Shown: piece after piece, positions 7,227 to 15,393 of the stretch
Position numbering within the stretch: position 1 is the first letter of the stretch
Layout of the letters: every line of letters begins with the position of its first letter
Assembly: GCA_037443105.1 (NCBI GenBank)
Contig: JBBIOZ010000008.1
Coordinates: 1-33,432, forward strand
Reading direction: 5' to 3'
DNA from: JAWCLZ01 sp037443105
Lineage (GTDB): Archaea > Halobacteriota > JAWCLZ01
DNA: 33,432 bases
Program-made: the position numbers and the translations under genes
Notes under the pieces: model-generated
Seen by the model: the letters and a program-made list of their open reading frames with translations, nothing else
Told to the model about the DNA's origin: nothing
Databases searched by the model: none

Positions 7227-8399
7227 ATGAGTAAAGTAGTGCTAGCCTACTCAGGCGGCTTAGATACCTCAGTTTGCATATCTCTACTTCGAGAGGAATA
7301 CAGGTTTAAAGAAGTAATCACAGTTACCGTTGACGTGGGACAGAGGGAGAGTGATATTAAACAAGCGGAGCGTAGAGCTGCTCAACTTAGCGACCGCCAC
7401 CACACAATAGATGCTAAAGAGGAATTCGTTCGCGATTATATCTACCCATTGATCAAAGCCAATGGCTGCTATGAAGGCTATGTGCTTGGCACAGCCATAG
7501 CAAGGCCTTTGATAGCTAGAAAAACCGTGGAAGTAGCGCTCAAAGAAAAAGCAGATGCATTAGCGCATGGTGCAACTGGAAAGGGCAACGACCAGCTTAG
7601 ATTCGATGCTGTTTTCCGAGCCACTGGTCTAATAGCCCCGATGAGAGAGCTGAACTTAACTCGAGAATGGGAAATTGAATATGCTAAGAAGAAAGGCATA
7701 GAAGTGGAAGCAACTAAGGCAAAGCCTTGGAGTGTAGATGAAAACATCTGGAGCCGGAGCATAGAAGGCGGCGAGCTTGAGGACCCTAGTTATCCTCCAC
7801 CTGAAGAGATCTATGAATGGACGGTTTCAGCTGAGAAAGCACTTGATCAAGCTGAGGTAATTGAAATTGAATTTGAAAAAGGAGTGCCAGTTGCATTAAA
7901 TGGAGAGAGAAAAGCTGGAGTGGCTTTGATTAAAAAACTCAACGAAATAGGGGGGAAACATGGAGTGGGTAGAACAGACTTCATAGAGGATAGAGTACTG
8001 GGATTGAAAGCTAGAGAGAACTATGAACATCCAGCTGCCACAATTTTACTCACAGCACATAGAGACCTAGAGCAACTGGTACTATCGAGAAGCGAGCTTC
8101 GCTTTAAAGCAATTGTAGATCAAACTTGGGCTGAATTGGTATATCAAGGCTTAATCGATGAACCGCTCTTCGCAGCTTTAAATGCATTTATAGATAAAAC
8201 CCAAGAGAGAGTAACAGGAATGGTGAAGCTCAGGCTATATAAAGGCAGCGCTAGTGTTATAGCAAGAAGCTCGCCATATGCGCTCTATAGCAAAGAACTA
8301 GTTTCCTTCGACCTTAAAGCACTTGACCAGAGAGATGCAGAGGGGTACTCAAAATTCCATGGATTTCAAGCTAGATTATTCAAGCAGCTGAGGAAATAA
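7227..8399 (+). CDS. argG: Argininosuccinate synthase
   Basis: 390 residues, the usual length. It joins citrulline and aspartate using ATP to make argininosuccinate in arginine synthesis, in the cytoplasm. The N-terminal P-loop of the ATP pyrophosphatase fold is intact (AYSGGLDTS at 7-15), followed by family blocks such as HGATGKGNDQLRF, KPWSVDENIWSRS and the C-terminal YALYSKELVSFD. The start is well set by GGTGA four bases upstream. argH and the other arginine genes are not next to it; ilvE follows convergently 18 bases downstream. Confidence 0.98.
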   Translation: MSKVVLAYSGGLDTSVCISLLREEYRFKEVITVTVDVGQRESDIKQAERRAAQLSDRHHTIDAKEEFVRDYIYPLIKANGCYEGYVLGTAIARPLIARKTVEVALKEKADALAHGATGKGNDQLRFDAVFRATGLIAPMRELNLTREWEIEYAKKKGIEVEATKAKPWSVDENIWSRSIEGGELEDPSYPPPEEIYEWTVSAEKALDQAEVIEIEFEKGVPVALNGERKAGVALIKKLNEIGGKHGVGRTDFIEDRVLGLKARENYEHPAATILLTAHRDLEQLVLSRSELRFKAIVDQTWAELVYQGLIDEPLFAALNAFIDKTQERVTGMVKLRLYKGSASVIARSSPYALYSKELVSFDLKALDQRDAEGYSKFHGFQARLFKQLRK

Positions 8400-8417
8400 A
8401 AAGCTTAAATAGAAATT

Positions 8418-9302
8418 TTAAAAAGGCGTGCCCTCCACCTCAGTGAGGCGCTTGAAGCCCTCCATCAACTGCTTAGTTATTTCACCTGGCTTGCCATCGC
8501 CGATCACACGGCCATCGATCTTCACCACTGGAGCAATCTCAGCAGCTGTACCGGTGACAAATACTTCATCAGCGGTGTAGAGATCAAAAAGCCCTAGGTT
8601 TTTCTCCACCACTTTTAAATTAAGTTGATTTGCAACGTCAATAGCAGCTTGCCTAGTGATGCCTCTTAAATTATTAAGCGTGGGAGGGGTGTAAATAACT
8701 CCTTCTTTCACTATGAAGATATTGTCCCCGCTGCCCTCAGATATATTTCCGTGGATATCTAGAAAGATAGCTTCATCGCCGCCCTTCTCATTTGCCTCTA
8801 TCTTAGCCAGTACATTATTCAAATAATTTAACGATTTAATATTAGGCGGGAGGGCATCGATGGGATTCCTTCTAATACCCACGGTTACCGCAGTTAATCC
8901 CTTTTCATAGAGACTGCCATATAGCGCTCCCCATTCTTGAGTTATCACAATTACACTTGGCTTAAAGCACTTGCGTGGATCGAGACCTAGATCTCCAACT
9001 CCTCGAGTTATAATGGGCCTAATATATGCATCTCTCAATCTATTTCTACGCAGACATTCGAGAATAACAGCCTTAAGCTCTGCCTTAGATAGAGGTGGAG
9101 TTAAGCAAATTGCCCTCGCGGAATCAAACAGTCTATCGATATGCTCATTCAATCGAAAAACCCGGCCATTGTAAGCACGTATTCCCTCGAAGACGCCATC
9201 GCCATATAGAAAGCCATGGTCGTAGACTGAGATCTTAGCCTCGCTCTTCCTATAATAATTCCCATCGATATAAATCAATAAATCATCGTACGAGGCGCTC
9301 AT
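8418..9302 (-). CDS. ilvE: Branched-chain amino acid aminotransferase (class IV)
   Basis: 294 residues. A PLP enzyme that transfers the amino group between glutamate and the keto acids of valine, leucine and isoleucine. Class IV landmarks are present: YDHGFLYGDGVFEGIRAYNG near the N-terminus, the PLP-binding lysine at about 156 in NIKSLNYLNN, EGSGDNIF at about 189-196, and FVTGTAAEIAPV towards the end. The start at 9302 is supported by AGGTGA five bases before the ATG on the minus strand. D-amino-acid aminotransferase and ADC lyase share the fold, but the sequence pattern fits IlvE best. Confidence 0.95.
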   Translation of the reverse strand: MSASYDDLLIYIDGNYYRKSEAKISVYDHGFLYGDGVFEGIRAYNGRVFRLNEHIDRLFDSARAICLTPPLSKAELKAVILECLRRNRLRDAYIRPIITRGVGDLGLDPRKCFKPSVIVITQEWGALYGSLYEKGLTAVTVGIRRNPIDALPPNIKSLNYLNNVLAKIEANEKGGDEAIFLDIHGNISEGSGDNIFIVKEGVIYTPPTLNNLRGITRQAAIDVANQLNLKVVEKNLGLFDLYTADEVFVTGTAAEIAPVVKIDGRVIGDGKPGEITKQLMEGFKRLTEVEGTPF

Positions 9303-9388
9303 ATTTTCACCTATTCTGCGCTCATGCTAATACTTACTTCTTATTTAACCTTTCTTTAGAGAAACAAGGGGAGCGGTGGGCTCCATTG

Positions 9389-9601
9389 TTAGGAGTCCCA
9401 TTGGTAATCGAATCTCAAGCGCCTTTCGAATTCGCTGTAGATTTCGATGTACCCCGCTCCCAATATAAAAATTGTAAATTCAAATAGATAAAGCTTAGTA
9501 ATGTAAAGAAAAATAATGATGATTAAGCAGAAGCAGAGGATGTAAGCGCAGTTGTAGAGACATTCAGCAATATTTAAATTTAAAGTTAGAGCTTGAACCA
9601 A
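9389..9601 (-). CDS. Possible small two-helix membrane protein, unknown
   Basis: 70 residues from a TTG at 9601 that overlaps the end of the upstream frame by 16 bases. The central part is strongly hydrophobic (AYILCFCLIIIIFLYITKLY and FTIFILGAGYIEIYSEF) and the end is charged (FERRLRFDYQWDS). The overlap and lack of an ATG or clear ribosome binding site make this uncertain. It would fit a small membrane partner encoded beside the cytochrome c maturation genes, but no family is recognised. Confidence 0.4.
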   Translation of the reverse strand: MVQALTLNLNIAECLYNCAYILCFCLIIIIFLYITKLYLFEFTIFILGAGYIEIYSEFERRLRFDYQWDS

Positions 9602-10001
9602 GGTGTATTTAGTATCTCATCAATATCTATGCTTATCCATCTCTGTTTATAATATATTCCCTCCTCCAGCAATATTCTAATGAAAGCAATTGAGAAGCAA
9701 GTGTAGCAGTAGAATTCAAAGAACTTTCCATTGAGAATCTTAGTCTGCTCAATTCCAAGGTCTATGTTCCTGCCAGCTTGAATATCAATCGTTTGAATTT
9801 CACCATTCTTGGCTAGCTCAACCAAAAATTGCTCTGCATAGCTAACCAACTCTTGAAAGATGTCCTCATCTTTGAAATATATGTTAACAGTGCCAATGGT
9901 ATATTGCCCCGCTTGATCGATTTTAACGCAAATTGGCTTTTCAAGCCTCCAATCGTCTTTGAATTTCGCTTCAACTGCGCCGCAGAACCTAGGGATAAGT
10001 T
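9586..10001 (-). CDS. Unknown protein, C-terminal 138 residues, start lost in an N gap
   Basis: Reading from the gap, the frame begins LIPRFCGAVEAKFKDDW and runs 138 codons to a stop at 9586. It looks like a real gene: mixed alpha/beta soluble composition (YTIGTVNIYF, DIFQELVSYAEQFLVELAKN) followed by a hydrophobic, Cys-containing stretch (FEFYCYTCFSIAFIRILLEE). It is not part of CcmF, which is interrupted on the other side of the gap; the two frames also read differently. It has no Met in the visible part, so its start is inside the missing sequence. I do not recognise the family. Confidence 0.55.
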
Positions 10002-10026
10002 NNNNNNNNNNNNNNNNNNNNNNNNN
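10002..10026. other. Assembly gap (25 N)
   Basis: The gap joins the truncated CcmF N-terminal half to the tail of an unrelated frame. Its true length is unknown; translated frames that cross it are artefacts. Confidence 0.99.
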
Positions 10027-10982
10027 TTGAAGTGCTTCAAAATCAAATAAACCCCTGATATAACCACTGCTAGCAGGAATATTAGAATAGCTGGGCCTAC
10101 ATCTGAACTCTCCCAACCGTGTGGATTGAATACAAACTGCGCTCCCCCGCGGGTGAGAAAGGTGGAGAATAATACCAAGGCAAATGTTGAAATGCTTAAC
10201 ACGGGAGCTATTACTCTATATTCATTCAAATTGAAGCGAGTTTGGCAATGTAGCAGAGCGGTGGCAGTGACCCAAGGTATCAAAGAAGAAGTCTCCACCG
10301 GATCCCAAGCCCAGTATCCACCCCAGCCTAGTTCTTCATATGCCCAGAAGCCACCTAGGCCGATGCCTAGAGTTAGAAAAAGCCAAGCCAAGCGAGTCCA
10401 GAACTTAGCAAGCTGCACCCAATGCTTGTCCTTTGTATATATATATCCAATGCTCGCGCCATAGGGAATTGTTAACAATGCATAGCCAGCGAAGAGCACA
10501 GGCGGGTGGATCCCCATCCAGAAATTCCTAAGCAATGGATTTAAGCCTTTGCCCTCTACATTGCCATAGAAACTTGGCGTGGGTTCAAAAGGGCTATCTA
10601 TGATCAAAAGCAATATGAAGAAGAGATTGATTAATAAAATCGAGGTTTTAGTTATATTCAAAAGAGAGGTATCAAGTTTATTTGAGAATTTAAATGCGAT
10701 GTATGCAATTGAAATTAACCAAGCCCAGAGCAGGATAGAACCTGATTGACCAGCCCAGAATGCAGAGGCTCTAAAATACCAAGGCATATCCAAACTAGAA
10801 TATTCAAGCACATATAAGTAGCTATAGTCAACTGCTATTAAATAGTAGAAGAGCAATAGAGAGGCTAGGGTTAAGCAAATTGAAACCGCAGCCTCGCAAT
10901 ATCTAGCGATGGCTTTCAATTTGAAAAGAGCTATGAGGCAGGAGAAAAATGAAAGCCATATCAATAGCATGCCAATATTCAT
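10027..10982 (-). CDS. ccmF: Cytochrome c haem lyase CcmF, N-terminal half, 3' truncated by gap
   Basis: 318 residues visible. CcmF presents apocytochrome and haem for thioether bond formation on the outer face of the membrane. About ten membrane segments are seen. The haem-handling WWD signature is intact: WGGYWAWDPVE at 220-230, in a GLGGFWAYEELG context, with conserved His159 in GIHPPVLFAGY upstream. The ATG at 10982 has GGTG about five bases before it. The frame runs into the N gap, so it is not known whether the protein ended soon after (as a split CcmF-N) or continued. The C-terminal part of the family is encoded separately and divergently at 11064, which supports a two-gene CcmF. Confidence 0.9.
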
Positions 10983-11063
10983 ATCAACACCAATTTAAGG
11001 TATCTAAACGCGTGTTTATATATGTCTTATGCACGATGTAAAAAAGCTTCAAGAGGTTGATTG
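10983..11063. promoter_or_regulatory. Divergent promoter between the two ccmF halves
   Basis: 81 bases. A TATA-like TTTATATAT at 11014-11022 is centred between the two starts and is close to symmetric, so it may serve either side. AGAGGT at 11052-11057 is the ribosome binding site for the plus-strand gene. Confidence 0.5.
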
Positions 11064-12020
11064 ATGGATTTTTATGATTATTTGAGCAGCCGCTGGGTGA
11101 TGTATTTAACCATAGTTGTACTTTGCTTAATCGCCTTAATTCTAACTCTGGGGCTATTAACACCAATAATTATACAGCTCACTGCAGGAGCGAAGTTAAA
11201 TCTAACCCCAGAGTACTTCAATATCCGCGTAGCTCCAGCGGTATTTGCACTAGCTCTCCTCCTTGCCATTTGCTTGTTTTTAAATCACTTTGAAAAACGC
11301 AAGCTCGTTGGAGTGGCTATGGCTAGCATTGCATTCAGCCTAGCCAGCTTTTTATTTAAGCTATTCAACGACCCTTGGTTGAATATAACTCTTCCAATTT
11401 TCCTCCTCGCATTAGCTGCTTCAATATTCAAAGTTATAGTTAACTTATTGAAAACTAGAAGACTTCGAACGGTAAGCCCACATTTGATTCACTTTGGATT
11501 AATGCTTATATTAATCGGCGTAGTATTAAGCACCACTTTATCCACCGAGGAAACTAAGACTCTAGCAATTGGAGATAGCTGGGATTTCAATAGATATAGA
11601 ATTGAATTAATCGATATAAAGGAAGATAGCAATAGCTATTCCATCATATATGAAGTGGTTTTAAATATATATAAAGAGGGTAGGCTGCTGGATCAAGCGA
11701 GTTTGAAGCTAATCTACGATCTACGTTGGATCGATATATTTGAGCAGGGATATAGCAAGGTATACATCAATCGCTTGCTCGAGGAGGACTTATTCTTAGC
11801 AATTAGAGGTTTATCGTTGGATCAAGGTAGAGTTAATCTCTATGCTAAAATCTCCCCGGGGATCTCAGCGATTTGGAGTGGTATATTAATCATGGCAGCT
11901 GGCATTGCAATCATAGCAATCATCGACCGCGCTCAAGTTATGCCAATGAAAATGAGAGATCTTAAATCAAAATATGAAGCGAAGTTTAAAAGAGAGCTTA
12001 GAAAGAGAGGGGAAGAGTGA
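11064..12020 (+). CDS. CcmF C-terminal-domain protein (second half of split CcmF)
   Basis: 318 residues from ATG 11064; a TTG one codon earlier is possible, but the spacing to AGAGGT favours the ATG. Four N-terminal membrane helices are followed by VSPHLIHFGLMLILIGVVLS, matching the conserved His-containing helix in the C-terminal part of CcmF, then an extracytoplasmic beta domain (about 170-270: LAIGDSWDFNRYRIELIDI), and a last helix (about 275-295). There is no WWD motif, which sits in the divergent half. It heads the ccm operon and overlaps the next start. The family assignment is from architecture and the PHLIHFG block. Confidence 0.8.
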   Translation: MDFYDYLSSRWVMYLTIVVLCLIALILTLGLLTPIIIQLTAGAKLNLTPEYFNIRVAPAVFALALLLAICLFLNHFEKRKLVGVAMASIAFSLASFLFKLFNDPWLNITLPIFLLALAASIFKVIVNLLKTRRLRTVSPHLIHFGLMLILIGVVLSTTLSTEETKTLAIGDSWDFNRYRIELIDIKEDSNSYSIIYEVVLNIYKEGRLLDQASLKLIYDLRWIDIFEQGYSKVYINRLLEEDLFLAIRGLSLDQGRVNLYAKISPGISAIWSGILIMAAGIAIIAIIDRAQVMPMKMRDLKSKYEAKFKRELRKRGEE

Positions 12021-12829
12021 AGTATTTAAATTTATATTTAAATTTATATTTAAATATAATTCTTCTGCTAGCATTTTCACAGGTGGCTGCAGCTGAAGAA
12101 ATCTATGCGGTTGAGCATGCAATTAAACTTCACATCCTAGATGAAGATGAACTTTATGTCTTTGAAGCAATAAGCTATGCCTCAGTCAATGAATCATTTG
12201 AAGGCGCGGTGAAAATTTGGATTTGGATCCCAAGCGATGCATTCAATCTATCAATAAGCGAAGATGTTCTTGATTTTGAAATGCAAGACAGCTTAGTTGG
12301 TTGCGAAATTTTCATTCCTAAGATGAATATCACAACGATATACTTAAACTATGAATTGAAGGTTAAGCCAGAGGGCTTCTGGGAGAAGCAATTTACCTAT
12401 GAAATTGAAACTCAAAATCCAATTAACTCTTTATTTATAATCATAATCTCTCAGCCTAGTTATAACATCGCAGCTAGCGATAACCTTGAGATATTGATGC
12501 CCACCAGATTCTCAGAGCAATATAAAGTCTACATCACAGCTTTAGCAAATGAAGCTCCACTTGCAGGTAAGCAAAAAATTTGGATCAAATTCGACTTGAT
12601 TAAATTCCAATATATCTATTACATAGCCATAGCAAGCTGCGCAGCAATAGCAGTAATGGTAGTCTGGAAATTGAAAGAAACCAGCAAAAAGAAGGAGGAC
12701 GTTGAATATCAAGCTTTAATTGCAACTTTGCAGGAGACCGAGAAGGACTATAGATCTGGAGAGCTAACCGAAGAGGAATATAAAAAGCTTAAGAGTGAAT
12801 TTGAAACACGCTTGAAAAATAGAAAATAG
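12017..12829 (+). CDS. CcmI/CcmH-like membrane protein in the ccm operon
   Basis: 270 residues from GTG 12017, overlapping the previous stop by four bases. Signal peptide (about 1-25, ending VAAAEE), an extracytoplasmic beta domain of about 175 residues, a membrane helix at about 202-222, then a cytoplasmic tail ending QALIATLQETEKDYRSGEL and TEEEYKKLKSEF. That tail pattern (short helix, spacing, EEEY) is like the one in CcmI/CycH and in short archaeal membrane proteins. No CxxC thiol motif is present, so it is not a functional replacement for the CcmH or CcmG reductases by the usual chemistry. Probably a structural or apocytochrome-binding part of the maturation complex; inferred from operon position. 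The start of the gene carries a 12-bp tandem repeat. Confidence 0.6.
   Translation: MKYLNLYLNLYLNIILLLAFSQVAAAEEIYAVEHAIKLHILDEDELYVFEAISYASVNESFEGAVKIWIWIPSDAFNLSISEDVLDFEMQDSLVGCEIFIPKMNITTIYLNYELKVKPEGFWEKQFTYEIETQNPINSLFIIIISQPSYNIAASDNLEILMPTRFSEQYKVYITALANEAPLAGKQKIWIKFDLIKFQYIYYIAIASCAAIAVMVVWKLKETSKKKEDVEYQALIATLQETEKDYRSGELTEEEYKKLKSEFETRLKNRK
12023..12054. repeat. 12-bp tandem repeat in a signal-peptide coding region
   Basis: TATTTAAATTTA occurs twice exactly (12023-12034 and 12035-12046), with a third copy matching for eight bases. It encodes alternating Tyr-Leu-Asn-Leu in the signal sequence. A pure AT unit like this is prone to slippage; each unit would change the signal by four residues without a frameshift. 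Confidence 0.9.
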
Positions 12830-12831
12830 CT

Positions 12832-13530
12832 ATGATTAAAATTCAAAATCTCTCAAAATTATTCGGCTTGAAACCAGCTTTACAGGATATAAATCTAGAG
12901 GTGGAAAGAGGAGAATTTCTAGCTATATTCGGTCCAAATGGAGCTGGGAAGACCACTTTGCTTAAAATAATCTCAACTTTGATTAGTCCAACAAGCGGTA
13001 GTGTATCCATTGATGGTAGAGATCTAAAGCGGAAACCACTTGAAGTGAGACAGAGAATAGGAGTTATATCGCATGAGACTTATCTCTATGAGAATTTAAC
13101 TGCCTATGAAAACCTCATCTTCTATGGGAGAATGTATGGAGTTGAAAATCTAGAGCAAAAGGTTAAGGAATTACTTAAACAAATCGAGCTTGAATCAAGA
13201 GCTAGCGATAGAGTGGCTGCATATTCTAGGGGAATGAAGCAGCGTTTAAGTATAGCTAGAGCAATGCTGCACGACCCAGATATCCTACTCTTAGATGAGC
13301 CCTACGCTGGATTGGATCAGCAAGCTTGCAAGATTTTTGAGAGAATTTTAAAAGAACTCAGCGAGAGGCAAAAAACCGTGATAATGGCCACTCACGAGTT
13401 AGAACGCGGATTAAAGCTATGCAGTCAAGCTATAATATTGAATAAAGGTAGGATTGTATTTAAAGCAAGTAAAAGCGAGCTCGATTTAGAGCAATTCAAA
13501 GTCAAATATGAAAAATTAATTGGAGGCTGA
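12832..13530 (+). CDS. ccmA: Haem exporter ABC ATPase CcmA
   Basis: 232 residues. ATP-binding subunit that drives release of holo-CcmE from CcmB/CcmC. Walker A GPNGAGKTT (34-42), signature YSRGMKQRLS (131-140, a CcmA-type variant of LSGGQ), Walker B ILLLDEP (151-157) and the switch His in ATHELE are all present. The ATG follows the previous stop by two bases, and the CcmB gene follows by three, so the operon is tight. Daunorubicin-type ABC ATPases are similar, but the ccm context settles the role. Confidence 0.93.
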   Translation: MIKIQNLSKLFGLKPALQDINLEVERGEFLAIFGPNGAGKTTLLKIISTLISPTSGSVSIDGRDLKRKPLEVRQRIGVISHETYLYENLTAYENLIFYGRMYGVENLEQKVKELLKQIELESRASDRVAAYSRGMKQRLSIARAMLHDPDILLLDEPYAGLDQQACKIFERILKELSERQKTVIMATHELERGLKLCSQAIILNKGRIVFKASKSELDLEQFKVKYEKLIGG

Positions 13531-13533
13531 AGA

Positions 13534-14184
13534 TTGAAAGCATGCCTCTATATAGCTTGGAAGGACTTAAAAGTGGAATTTAGAACCAAGCAAATGCTAA
13601 ATTCAATGTTATTACTCGCCCTCCTCATTATTTTAGTATTCAGCTTTGCCTTTCAATATCTAGGCAATGTCAAGCAATATACAAGCGGGGTGCTTTGGAT
13701 TGCTTTCATCTTCGCCTCAATCCTAGGCCTATCTAGGTCATTTACTCTTGAAAAAGAACAAAGCTGCCTCGAAGGCTTGAGGCTCTGCCCGGTGGAGAGA
13801 AGCACTATTTACCTAGGCAAGATTCTTTCCAACCTCACATTGGTTTTAATAATGGAATTCATAACCATACCATCGATGATCCTCTTCAACTTTCACATCC
13901 CAGTCTTAGAGCTCATTCCAGTGATATTACTCGGCACAGTTGGCTTGGTTGCAGCTGGAACGCTACTCTCAGCTTTAGCTATGAATACTAAGCTGAGAGA
14001 AATGCTTCTGCCAGTCATCCTCATCCCTATATTGCTTCCCTTATTAACTGCAGCGGTTACCGCTTCAACCAAGTTGATCAATGGCATCTTAGATGTAACC
14101 TCTGAGTTAAGATTATTAATTACCTATGACATTATCTTTCTAATATTCTCCTACTTCAGCTTTGAATATGTAATAGAGGATTGA
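13534..14184 (+). CDS. ccmB: Haem exporter membrane protein CcmB
   Basis: 216 residues with six hydrophobic segments. The N-terminal ACLYIAWKDLKVEFRTKQML matches the CcmB pattern (W-KDL--E-R), followed by LWIAFIFASILGLSRSF and EGLRLCPVERSTIYLGK, the cytoplasmic loop typical of the family. The start is a TTG at 13534, placed seven bases after GGAGG (13522-13526); no ATG fits as well. It partners CcmA upstream and CcmC downstream in the haem-handling complex. Confidence 0.93.
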   Translation: MKACLYIAWKDLKVEFRTKQMLNSMLLLALLIILVFSFAFQYLGNVKQYTSGVLWIAFIFASILGLSRSFTLEKEQSCLEGLRLCPVERSTIYLGKILSNLTLVLIMEFITIPSMILFNFHIPVLELIPVILLGTVGLVAAGTLLSALAMNTKLREMLLPVILIPILLPLLTAAVTASTKLINGILDVTSELRLLITYDIIFLIFSYFSFEYVIED

Positions 14185-14185
14185 T

Positions 14186-14875
14186 ATGCAAAAAAAGCTA
14201 GTTCAAGTACTTATAATTTTAACAGCAATAACCACGCTTGCATCAATCTATGCTACATTTAATGCACCAGCGATGAAGGATGAGAGAGGCGAGGTATTAC
14301 CAGATGCCTTTCGAATTTTCTACTTCCACGTACCTCAAGCTTGGGGGAGCTATTTGATGTTTACAATTGTATTCATCGCTAGCATTATGTTTTTGAAAAC
14401 CAAGGCATACAAATGGGATATATATGCTAGCTGTGCAGCTGAAATAGGAGTTGTACTCTGTACTCTTACGATCATAACAGGCGCAATTTGGGCTAAAATT
14501 GCGTGGGGTGTATACTGGACTTGGGAGGCTAGGCTTACCACTGTGCTCTTCCTCTGGTTTGTTTACGCAGCCTATCTTTTGATTAGATCGACGGCTGAAG
14601 ATGTTGAGAAGCGAGCTAGATATAGCGCTGTCTTTGGCATCGCTGGCTACATAACAGTACCATTGAGCTATATCTCAGTAAGTCTCTGGCCAGGCGCCCA
14701 TCCTCCTATAACGGTTGTATGGAGTGGAATAGAAGGCGCTGCTATTAAAACTACATTTTTCCTCTCTCTAGCTGCATATACCTTTCTCTTCATCCTGCTT
14801 CTCTTAATTAGAATTAGAGTTGCAAATTCAATTGAGGAATTAGAGAGGAAGAAGCGAGTGATGGAATATGGATGA
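14186..14875 (+). CDS. ccmC: Haem chaperone ligase CcmC
   Basis: 229 residues with six membrane segments. CcmC loads haem onto CcmE. The WWD motif WGVYWTWEARLT (107-118) and the flanking haem-ligand histidines, His48 in YFHVPQAW and His171 in WPGAHPPI, are all present. It starts one base after the ccmB stop and overlaps ccmD by eight bases. Confidence 0.96.
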   Translation: MQKKLVQVLIILTAITTLASIYATFNAPAMKDERGEVLPDAFRIFYFHVPQAWGSYLMFTIVFIASIMFLKTKAYKWDIYASCAAEIGVVLCTLTIITGAIWAKIAWGVYWTWEARLTTVLFLWFVYAAYLLIRSTAEDVEKRARYSAVFGIAGYITVPLSYISVSLWPGAHPPITVVWSGIEGAAIKTTFFLSLAAYTFLFILLLLIRIRVANSIEELERKKRVMEYG

Positions 14876-14999
14876 AAGCACGCAAAGCCTTTACATTGCA
14901 TTCGCAATAATCTGGACCGGCTATTTAATCTATGCTTTATATTTAATTAAAATGCAGTTTAAGTTAAAGTCTGAGCTTGCGAGGGTGGAGCGTGAATAA
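14868..14999 (+). CDS. ccmD: Small haem-exporter subunit CcmD
   Basis: A 43-residue gene starting at ATG 14868, inside the last codons of ccmC, and ending at the TAA at 14997-14999 inside the start of ccmE. The protein has a short N-terminus, one helix (LYIAFAIIWTGYLIYALYLI) and a charged C-terminal coil rich in Lys, Glu and Arg. This is the CcmD layout (Tyr-Ile-Ala-- helix then basic tail), and its position between ccmC and ccmE is the usual one. CcmD holds CcmE in the CcmABC complex. Confidence 0.88.
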   Translation: MDESTQSLYIAFAIIWTGYLIYALYLIKMQFKLKSELARVERE

Positions 15000-15357
15000 G
15001 AAGAAGCAATTGATCATAGCGTGCATTGCAATAATAGCAGTACTAGCTTTCGGCCTCTGGGGCATTGATATCTTCAAGAGCTATTTAACTGTGAGTCAAG
15101 TTAAAGAGGGAAGCTATCTAGGTAAAATCGTGGAGGTTAAAGGCAGAGTTAAAAAGGGCACGGTTGAGGTCAATGCCACAGCCGTATATTTTAATCTAAC
15201 TGATTATATAAATGAGATAGCGGTTGAATACAATGGAGAGCTACCGGTGCAGCTTGCAGCGGATAGAGAAGTGATTGTAACAGGCATTTTGATCTCGCAG
15301 GAGAGAATCCAAGCCAGCAAGATAATCACAAGCTGCACATCAAAATATATTAATTAA
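14992..15357 (+). CDS. ccmE: Cytochrome c maturation haem chaperone CcmE, CxxxY type
   Basis: 121 residues from GTG 14992, which follows GGTGGAG; a TTG at 14977 would add five residues. An N-terminal anchor helix (about 5-25) leads to an OB-fold beta barrel (VKGRVKKGTVEVN, VYFNLTDY, VIVTGIL). Bacterial CcmE binds haem with a histidine in HDENY near the C-terminus. This protein has no such His; its end reads TSCTSKYIN, giving the CxxxY motif (Cys115, Tyr119) known from CcmE of Desulfovibrio and archaea, where the Cys is the haem-attachment residue. It is the last gene of the operon and is followed by a T-rich terminator. Confidence 0.92.
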   Translation: MNKKKQLIIACIAIIAVLAFGLWGIDIFKSYLTVSQVKEGSYLGKIVEVKGRVKKGTVEVNATAVYFNLTDYINEIAVEYNGELPVQLAADREVIVTGILISQERIQASKIITSCTSKYIN

Positions 15358-15366
15358 TTATTATTA

Positions 15367-15393
15367 TTTATTTTATTTATTTTATTTATTTTA
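15367..15393 (+). terminator. T-rich terminator made of three 9-bp repeats
   Basis: TTTATTTTA is repeated three times without change right after ccmE. T-rich tracts terminate archaeal RNA polymerase, so this probably ends the ccm operon. The last repeat also contains the stop codon of the convergent gene. Confidence 0.65.

Noticed and set aside
9813..10116. Frames translated across the N gap, such as a 389-residue CcmF or a 176-residue protein
   Set aside because: The joined parts are unrelated; on the CcmF side the frame becomes nonsense after the gap, and the other frame's first 30 residues are antisense-like shadow of CcmF coding.
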